Positions 58,527 to 64,000 of a DNA stretch of 64,000 nucleotides are shown here, one piece after another. Source of the stretch: Rhizobium johnstonii 3841 (GTDB taxonomy: Bacteria > Pseudomonadota > Alphaproteobacteria > Rhizobiales > Rhizobiaceae); NCBI RefSeq assembly GCF_000009265.1, contig NC_008380.1:4402501-4466500 (forward strand). Direction: 5' to 3'. The position numbers were made by a program, and so were the translations under genes. Numbering within the stretch: the stretch's first letter is position 1; every line of letters begins with the position of its first letter. Under the pieces are notes generated by a model. That model did not search any database. It had not been told where the DNA came from and saw only the letters and a program-made list of their open reading frames with translations.

Positions 58527-59381
58527 GTGGAAGACTTTGTGCAAAAACTCAGGCAATACGCAAAAACCGGCACACCGGCCGAGCGCCGTATCGCGAAATA
58601 TTTCACCGAACATCTGAACGACCTGCCGTTCGAGACGGCTGCGTCCGTTGCCGACAGGCTGGATCTCTCGCCGATGACCGTCGGGCGCTTCCTGCGCTCG
58701 CTCGGTTATCAGGGATTGGACAGCGTCAAGGTGGAGATTCGCGAGACCGTGACGACATCGCCGGCGCAATTACAGAGCGCCATGAGCGAGCTGCATGCCG
58801 ACGCCGCGGAGGGCAAACCGCTCGCCGTGCTGGTTGCCGAACAGATCCAGGCCCTCCATCATATCTATCATCTGACGGCGCAACCGAACTGGTCGGAAGC
58901 CGTCGGGATGATCAGCACTGCCCGCGAAGTGTCGATCGCCACTCATGCGCGGCTCGCAAGCCTGGCCAATCATTTCTGCCAGCGGCTGACGCAAGCCCGC
59001 GACGGCGTGCGCACGCTCGACGCCGCCGACAACCGTTTTGCGGAACTCTTCGCCCGGCTGGCGGTCGACGACGCGCTGCTCGTCATCATCGATTGTCGCC
59101 GCTTCGCCAAGGCGCGGCTGCTTGCCAGAACGGCGAGGCGCTACGGCTATAAGGTCGTGCTCATTTCGCCGCAGCAAGCGGACTGGATGGCGGACCAGTC
59201 GAACGTCATGCTACCTCTGCCGCCCGCTCGTGCCCCCGATCTCGACAATCTTCCGCCGCTGATCGCGCTGCTCGATTGCCTGTCGGAATCCGTCATCCTC
59301 CAAGTCGGAGAAGAGGCGGCACTTCGCCGCCGCCGCATGATGGAGTTCGCGACCGTCCTCGGCGAGACGGCGAACCACTAA
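58527..59381 (+). CDS. RpiR/MurR-family regulator
   Basis: A 284-residue regulator with an N-terminal RpiR HTH (about 1-75, PAERRIAKYFTEHLNDLPFETAASVADRLDLSPMTVGRFLRSLGYQGLDSVK) and a C-terminal SIS sugar-phosphate-binding domain (about 125-260, VSIATHARLASLANHFCQRL, DALLVIIDCRRFAKARLLARTARRYGYKVVLIS). The start is GTG 58527 with GGGGAGG upstream; the open frame back to 58461 lacks support. It converges on the polyol operon (FGGY kinase end at 59433), whose sugar phosphates are plausible effectors. Confidence 0.88.
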   Translation: MEDFVQKLRQYAKTGTPAERRIAKYFTEHLNDLPFETAASVADRLDLSPMTVGRFLRSLGYQGLDSVKVEIRETVTTSPAQLQSAMSELHADAAEGKPLAVLVAEQIQALHHIYHLTAQPNWSEAVGMISTAREVSIATHARLASLANHFCQRLTQARDGVRTLDAADNRFAELFARLAVDDALLVIIDCRRFAKARLLARTARRYGYKVVLISPQQADWMADQSNVMLPLPPARAPDLDNLPPLIALLDCLSESVILQVGEEAALRRRRMMEFATVLGETANH

Positions 59382-59432
59382 TTTTAAAAGGATCATGCGC
59401 AGATTTAAAGTGATGGAGCGCCGCGCGCCGCT

Positions 59433-61016
59433 CTATTGCATCGTTTCCAATTCGGCGCGGTGCCGGTGCATGGCGAGAAGACGGCGGTAGTCGCGGTCGT
59501 AGAGCGCCTGCTTCGCCTTGTCGGGAAGCCGTTCGTCGGCGCCCGGATACATCGCCTCGCCGGCCGCCGCCAGATCCTTGTACAAGCCGCAGGCGACGGA
59601 GGCTGCGATCGCCGTGCCGAGCAGCACCGCTTCGTTCATCTTCGGCACCACGACCTTGCAGCCGGTCGCATCGCTATAAAGCTCCATCAGCACCGGGTTT
59701 TTCACGTGTCCGCCGGCGATATGCAGCGTATCGGTCATGTAGCCGTATGCCTTCATCATTTCCAGGATATGGCGGATGCCGAGCGCAATCCCCACTGCAG
59801 AGCGCCAGTAAAGCGCGCAGAGCCCGTCGAAGGACGTATCGAGCGTCAGTCCGCTGACGACGCCGACCGCATGCGGATCGGCGAGCGGCGAACGGTTGCC
59901 ATGGAAATCCGGCAGCACGAAGATCCGCGCACCGAAGGCATCGCCCTTCTCGGCCCGCAATTCGGCGATACGCGCGACGATCCTCTGATGCAGCGCCGCC
60001 GTCGGCTCGCCGCCGGCCGCATGCATGCGCACGATGTGGTCGAGCAGCGCGCCGGTCGCCGATTGCCCGGCCTCCACCAGCCAGGATTGCGGGAAGACGG
60101 CCTCGTAATAGGGACCCCACATGCCATGGCTTGGCTTGCGCTCCCGCGAGAAGGTAACGATGCAGCTCGATGTGCCGGCAATCAGCGCCAGCTGGTGCTC
60201 GCGTTTGACAGGATCAGCGGCATAGCCGCCGAGCGCGCCGAGTGCGCCGGCATAGGCGTCGATCATCCCGGCGGCGACACGGCAGTCCACAGTCAGCCCC
60301 AGCGCTTCCGCCGCTTCCTCGGTAAGCCGGCCGACGCTGTCTCCGACAGGCGTGGTCTCATCCGGCAGGTGGCCGCGCGCCTGAAGGTCCTCGAGGCCGA
60401 TTCGTTCCAGGAAATCCTGCTGCCAGCCCTTTTCGAGATGGGCGAGATAGTTCCATTTCGCCGTCAGCGTGCAGCGCGAACGGGCGGCCGATCCGGTCGA
60501 TTTCCACGTCATGAAATCGGCGAGATCGAAGAAGTAACCGGCCTTCTCCCATGTGGCGGGCAGCTTCTTCTTCAGCCACATCAGCTTCGGCATTTCCATT
60601 TCCGGCGACATCACGTGGCCGGAATGTTCGAGCACCCTGTGCTCCGTCGCCGTGCAGAAATCGGCTTCCTTCAGCGCCCGGTGATCGAGCCAGACGATCG
60701 TGTCGAAACGCCGGTCGCCGCCTGTGGAAACGCTGAGCTGCCGGCCTTCGCGGTCACGGACGACGAGCGAACAGGTGGCGTCGAAGCCGATCGCTCCGAC
60801 CGAGGCGGCGGCGATGCCGGATTGCTCCATCGCCCTGCGCACCGCCATGCAGGCGGCCGACCAGATGTCTTCGGAATCATGCTCGGCATGGTTTTCGCGC
60901 GGCCGGTTCATCACGATCGGATGCTCGGCCTTGGCAAGCAGACGGCCGCGTGCATCGAAGACGCCGGCACGCGCGCTGCCCGTGCCGATATCCACCGCAA
61001 CCACATGATCACGCAT
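59433..61016 (-). CDS. FGGY-family carbohydrate kinase (ribulokinase/pentulose kinase type)
   Basis: A 527-residue FGGY kinase: VVAVDIGTGSARAGVFDARGRLL (N-terminal phosphate loop), WLDHRA (substrate binding), GMIDAYAGALGALGG holding the catalytic aspartate, LIAGTSSCIVTF (ATP) and IAGGHVKNPVLMELYSDATGCKVV (FGGY signature 2). Length and motifs fit the FGGY pentulose (ribulo-) kinases found with polyol dehydrogenases. It starts with the ATG of TGATG, one base over the HAD gene's stop. It is the last gene of the polyol operon in this window and likely phosphorylates the ketose made by the dehydrogenase or a related ketopentose. Confidence 0.9.
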   Translation of the reverse strand: MRDHVVAVDIGTGSARAGVFDARGRLLAKAEHPIVMNRPRENHAEHDSEDIWSAACMAVRRAMEQSGIAAASVGAIGFDATCSLVVRDREGRQLSVSTGGDRRFDTIVWLDHRALKEADFCTATEHRVLEHSGHVMSPEMEMPKLMWLKKKLPATWEKAGYFFDLADFMTWKSTGSAARSRCTLTAKWNYLAHLEKGWQQDFLERIGLEDLQARGHLPDETTPVGDSVGRLTEEAAEALGLTVDCRVAAGMIDAYAGALGALGGYAADPVKREHQLALIAGTSSCIVTFSRERKPSHGMWGPYYEAVFPQSWLVEAGQSATGALLDHIVRMHAAGGEPTAALHQRIVARIAELRAEKGDAFGARIFVLPDFHGNRSPLADPHAVGVVSGLTLDTSFDGLCALYWRSAVGIALGIRHILEMMKAYGYMTDTLHIAGGHVKNPVLMELYSDATGCKVVVPKMNEAVLLGTAIAASVACGLYKDLAAAGEAMYPGADERLPDKAKQALYDRDYRRLLAMHRHRAELETMQ

Positions 61017-61705
61017 CAAGTCTTGGTCCCGTCCAGCTTATGGTTGCGGACAAGGTGTATCAAATCCGGCATGGCGTCAAACACCACATCAGGCGAAAGG
61101 CGGTCGAGTTCGGCACGATATCCGGTGAAATTTGCGTGTGACCCGCCGGTGAAGGCAAAGACCGTCATGCCTGCCGCCTTGGCGGCGGCAATGCCGGCCG
61201 GGCTGTCTTCGACGACAAGGCAATGAGCCGGCTCGACCTGCATTTCACGCGCCGCATGCAGGAAGAGATCGGGCGCCGGCTTGCCGCGCTTGACCATCGT
61301 TGCGCTGAAGATGTCGGGCAGCCTGTCGAGAAGCCCGGTCACCGATAGCGACAACCGGATTCGTTCCATCTGGCTGGAGGAGGCAACGCAACAGCGAACG
61401 CCAAGCCCGTCGATCGCCGCGGCGATACCGTCGATCGGCTTCAGTTCCGTGCGAAAACGGGCGTAGAGTTCGATGCGGATACGCTCGAGGAATTCCTCGT
61501 CGGCATGGACGTTGAATTCGGTTTCCAGCGTATCGATGAGGGTCGACAGGCTGCGGCCGAGAAAACGCTCATAGGCCTGGTCCTCGGTGATCGAGACGCC
61601 GAGATCGTTCATCGCCTCGACAAGCACGCTGATCGAGATCGGCTCGCTATCGACGAGTACGCCATCGCAGTCGAAGATCACTAGCCGTGTTTCAGCATCA
61701 GCCAT
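61016..61705 (-). CDS. HAD-family sugar-phosphate phosphatase
   Basis: A 229-residue HAD subfamily IA hydrolase. Motif I is FDCDGVLVDSE (catalytic D12 and D14), motif II CVASSS, motif III KRGKPAPD and motif IV VVEDSPAGIAAA, with a helical cap between I and II. Relatives such as YfbT/YieH dephosphorylate sugar or polyol phosphates and 6-phosphogluconate. It sits between mannitol dehydrogenase and the FGGY kinase, a common trio; it may remove inhibitory polyol phosphates or act in a bypass. Confidence 0.9.
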   Translation of the reverse strand: MADAETRLVIFDCDGVLVDSEPISISVLVEAMNDLGVSITEDQAYERFLGRSLSTLIDTLETEFNVHADEEFLERIRIELYARFRTELKPIDGIAAAIDGLGVRCCVASSSQMERIRLSLSVTGLLDRLPDIFSATMVKRGKPAPDLFLHAAREMQVEPAHCLVVEDSPAGIAAAKAAGMTVFAFTGGSHANFTGYRAELDRLSPDVVFDAMPDLIHLVRNHKLDGTKT

Positions 61706-61799
61706 GGAAGACCCAACCTGAGTTCAATTCGGACGCGTTGCCGTCCCGCTTCACTCGCAAGGCCGGATGAATGGCGGCAGTGACCGCCATCCAGATTCC

Positions 61800-63281
61800 T
61801 TACACTGCGAGCTTGCCGTCGAGATAGAGCTGCAGCGTCTCCCGCGTGCCCTTTTCCCACAGGGTTTTGAGAGCATGAGCGAAACGCTTGCGGAAAAGTT
61901 CGGATTTCGCCACTTCGCCGAAAATATCGTCGAAGACAAGGAAGGCCGACGGATCGTCCTTGGCTTTCAGCGCCGCCGCATGCAGGCGCTCTGCGCTCGC
62001 GTCGTTGAAGACGATATCCTTGCCACTGTCGGTCTTGCCGGCGAAATAACGGCACCAGAGTGCCGAAACCAGCGCCAGACCGACGACGTCCCTGCCCTGA
62101 CCCAGATTGTCGAGCGTCGACGGCAGGATGAATTTCGGTTGGCGGTTCGAGCCGTCCTGCGCCAGACGCGGAATGGTGTCGGCAATCTTCGGATTGAGCA
62201 GGCGATGTTCGATCAGCGCGAAATAATCCGTCAGCGACGTGTTCGGTACCGGCGGCACGATCGGAATGATCTCGTCTTTCTCGAGCTTGGCAAGGAAGGC
62301 GCGGATCAGCGGGTCTTCCATGGAATCATGAACGAAATGAATGTCCATCAACGCCGCCGGATAGGCGATCGCGGCATGCCCGCCGTTGAGGATGCGGATC
62401 TTCATATGCTCGTAAGGCGTCACATCGGCAACGAAAGTGACGCCGACCTTTTCCAGCGCCGGCCGGCCGGCGGTGAACTTATCCTCGAGCACCCATTGCT
62501 TGAATTCCTCGCAATAGACCGGCCAACTGTCCTCGATCTGGAAATTGTCCCTGAGGAAATCGATCTCGCGCTGGCTGGTCGCCGGCGTGATTCGGTCGAC
62601 CATGCCGTTCGGGAAGGCGACATTCGCCCGGATCCAGTCGGCAAAGGCAGGGTCCGAAAGTGCCGCCGTGCCGACGACGGCATTGGCGGTGACGATGCCA
62701 TTATGGGGAATGTTGTCGCAGGACATGACGGTGAAAGGGCCGATGCCCTTGTCCTTGCGCGCCTTCAGACCGGCGACGATCAGGCCGAACACCGTCTTCG
62801 GCGCGTTGGGGTTCTCTCCGTCTGCGGCGATCGCCGGATGGGCCGGATTGAACGTGCCTGATGCATCGATGAAATAACCGCCCTCGGTGATCGTCATCGA
62901 AACGATGCGGATTTCGGGATCGGCAAGCCTGGCGATGATCGCAGCGGCATCGCCGACCGGCAGGATGTCGATCATCGGTGCGGTGACGCGCGCCGCCGTC
63001 TTGTTGTTGTCCTGTTCGACCACCGTCGTCAGGAAATCCTGCGCCGCAAGCTTTTCGCGCATCGCCGCATCCGACGGCAGCACGCCGGCGCCGACGATCG
63101 CCCAGTCGTGATCCGTGCCTGCGTTGAAGAGATCGTCGAGATAGATCGCCTGGTGGGCACGGTGGAAATTGCCGACGCCGAAGTGCACGATGCCGGCTTT
63201 CAGCGACGCCCTGTCATATCCAGGGATGGCAGCAGTGCGCGCCACATCCGAAAGCGTTGCCAGCGATAGTTTGCACGTCAT
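61800..63281 (-). CDS. mtlK: Mannitol 2-dehydrogenase (long-chain polyol dehydrogenase)
   Basis: A 493-residue NAD-dependent polyol dehydrogenase oxidising D-mannitol (possibly D-arabinitol or sorbitol) to the ketose. The N-terminal Rossmann segment is IVHFGVGNFHRAHQAIYLDDL (about 31-51), CDNIPHNG at 188-195 is the conserved middle motif, and the catalytic lysine is K294 in MKIRILNGGHAAIA. It lies between a polyol ABC ATPase gene and the HAD/FGGY genes. AGAGGA precedes the ATG at 63281. Substrate cannot be fixed between mannitol, arabinitol and sorbitol from sequence alone. Confidence 0.93.
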   Translation of the reverse strand: MTCKLSLATLSDVARTAAIPGYDRASLKAGIVHFGVGNFHRAHQAIYLDDLFNAGTDHDWAIVGAGVLPSDAAMREKLAAQDFLTTVVEQDNNKTAARVTAPMIDILPVGDAAAIIARLADPEIRIVSMTITEGGYFIDASGTFNPAHPAIAADGENPNAPKTVFGLIVAGLKARKDKGIGPFTVMSCDNIPHNGIVTANAVVGTAALSDPAFADWIRANVAFPNGMVDRITPATSQREIDFLRDNFQIEDSWPVYCEEFKQWVLEDKFTAGRPALEKVGVTFVADVTPYEHMKIRILNGGHAAIAYPAALMDIHFVHDSMEDPLIRAFLAKLEKDEIIPIVPPVPNTSLTDYFALIEHRLLNPKIADTIPRLAQDGSNRQPKFILPSTLDNLGQGRDVVGLALVSALWCRYFAGKTDSGKDIVFNDASAERLHAAALKAKDDPSAFLVFDDIFGEVAKSELFRKRFAHALKTLWEKGTRETLQLYLDGKLAV

Positions 63282-63365
63282 GTTTCAGTCCTCTTGAAGG
63301 TCTTGCCGAGACGGCCGGGCGCCATCGCTCGGCTCGCATGCCTGCCCCCAGCCCGGCCGCCTGCC

Positions 63366-64000
63366 TCAGATGGCAAGGCCGCCCTCGTTGAATTTATGAA
63401 TACGCGAACGGTCCGGCGTCAGGAAGACCGTATCGCCCGCTTTGGCGGCGAAGTCGCCGCTGCCGCGCGCCGTCAGCATGCCGATACCATCGGCATCGAT
63501 ATGCAGGAAGGTGTCGGAGCCGAGATGTTCGGCGACCACCACCCTGCCCTTCCACTCGCCGCTTTCCATCGACAGCAGCACATGCTCGGGCCGGACGCCG
63601 ATGGTATGGGCGTTGAGCGCGGCGGCATGTTGGCCGGTGATGAAGTTCATCCTGGGCGATCCGATGAAGCCGGCGACGAAGAGGTTGCGGGGACGGCTGT
63701 AGAGTTCGAGCGGCGAGCCGACCTGCTCGATATTGCCTCTGTTCAGGACGACGATCTTGTCGGCCATGGTCATCGCCTCGACCTGGTCGTGGGTGACATA
63801 GACCATCGTCGTCTTCAGCTGCTGATGCAGCTCGCTGATTTCGAGGCGCATGTTGACGCGTAGCGCCGCATCGAGGTTCGACAGCGGTTCGTCGAACAGG
63901 AAGGCCGAAGGCTGGCGCACGATGGCGCGGCCGATCGCCACGCGCTGGCGCTGGCCACCGGACAGTTGGCGCGGCTTGCGTTCGAGATAATCGGTGAGGT
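63366..64000 (-). CDS. Polyol ABC importer ATPase (SmoK/MtlK-type), N-terminus outside window
   Basis: The C-terminal 210 residues of a MalK-class ATPase. The signature LSGGQRQRVAIGRAI sits at the window edge, Walker B is FLFDEPLSNLD, the switch histidine is in YVTHDQVEAMTMADKI, and a TOBE domain (IGVRPEHVLL, VVVAEHLGSDTFLHID) ends the protein. The Walker A motif and the upstream permease and binding-protein genes lie beyond 64000. It would power uptake of sorbitol/mannitol oxidised by the dehydrogenase 84 bp downstream. Confidence 0.93.
   Translation of the reverse strand, partial: LTDYLERKPRQLSGGQRQRVAIGRAIVRQPSAFLFDEPLSNLDAALRVNMRLEISELHQQLKTTMVYVTHDQVEAMTMADKIVVLNRGNIEQVGSPLELYSRPRNLFVAGFIGSPRMNFITGQHAAALNAHTIGVRPEHVLLSMESGEWKGRVVVAEHLGSDTFLHIDADGIGMLTARGSGDFAAKAGDTVFLTPDRSRIHKFNEGGLAI

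Noticed and set aside
59436..61226. 596-codon open frame on the plus strand opposite the FGGY kinase and HAD genes
   Set aside because: It is a codon-bias shadow: rich in Arg/His/Gly with no domain, no ribosome site, and fully antisense to well-supported enzymes.
61767..62861. 364-codon plus-strand frame opposite mannitol dehydrogenase
   Set aside because: Antisense to a dehydrogenase with complete catalytic motifs.
1..64000. tRNA, rRNA, CRISPR array, prophage or integrated element
   Set aside because: Read through for TTCGAA-type T-loops, regularly spaced direct repeats, integrase or phage genes and found none; composition and codon use look even across the window.

Overview
The window is a GC-rich, densely coded chromosomal stretch from an alphaproteobacterium of the Rhizobium leguminosarum/R. 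etli type. The reasons are the protein families present (alphaproteobacterial ornithine decarboxylase, xylA-xylB with a LacI repressor, DHA2 efflux pair of the EmrAB/RmrAB type, a Smo/Mtl-type polyol operon), the large number of LysR/AraC/TetR/LacI/RpiR/SorC regulators, and the dispersed palindromic intergenic repeats typical of Rhizobiaceae. I saw no rRNA, tRNA, insertion sequence, prophage gene or CRISPR array. Sixty-three protein genes are called. Two are cut by the window edges: a serine hydrolase at the left and a polyol ABC ATPase at the right.

Left part (1-16 kb): serine hydrolase, GNAT, ornithine decarboxylase with a roughly 390-nt leader and a divergent LysR gene, a DUF1007 + NicO metal-export pair, a second GNAT, a TerB-like protein, KDPG aldolase, an overlapping CYTH/CHAD pair, a VOC protein behind a textbook SoxR-type promoter, the tRNA hydroxylase trhO, a CHASE4-GGDEF-EAL protein, a GH1 beta-glucosidase and a DoxX protein.

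Sugar block (16-27.5 kb, mostly minus strand): Gfo/Idh/MocA oxidoreductase, TIM-barrel sugar isomerase, and a ribose-type ABC importer (binding protein, permease, double ATPase). A divergent LacI gene follows, with two mutually inverted 14-bp operators in the shared promoter region. Next is the self-contained xylose operon lacI-xylB-xylA with its own palindromic operator.

Middle (27.5-46 kb): an emrAB-type pump with divergent TetR and two operators, an AraC/GyrI-like regulator ending inside a palindromic repeat, TerC, the gltX-lysS synthetase pair, an SDR/AraC divergent pair, and a LysR gene next to a ydcSTUV-patD-like operon. That operon should import putrescine or a related amine and oxidise gamma-aminobutyraldehyde. 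With the ornithine decarboxylase it makes polyamine metabolism a recurring theme.

Right part (46-64 kb): small membrane proteins, a lipoprotein, an OmpR/EnvZ-type two-component system, an unrecognised two-gene unit, transaldolase, an orphan SorC regulator, an AraC-OGT fusion lacking the Ada N-terminal domain, endonuclease III, a TetR-controlled VOC gene, an EI24/CysZ membrane protein, and a polyol operon (ABC ATPase, mannitol dehydrogenase, HAD phosphatase, FGGY kinase) faced by an RpiR regulator.

I did not find a convincing new defence or mobile system. The best leads are regulatory: the ornithine decarboxylase leader, operator pairs at several divergent promoters, palindromic repeats placed inside operons, and the unknown gene pair at 49.5-50.4 kb. 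All functional calls rest on reading the sequence; no database search was run.
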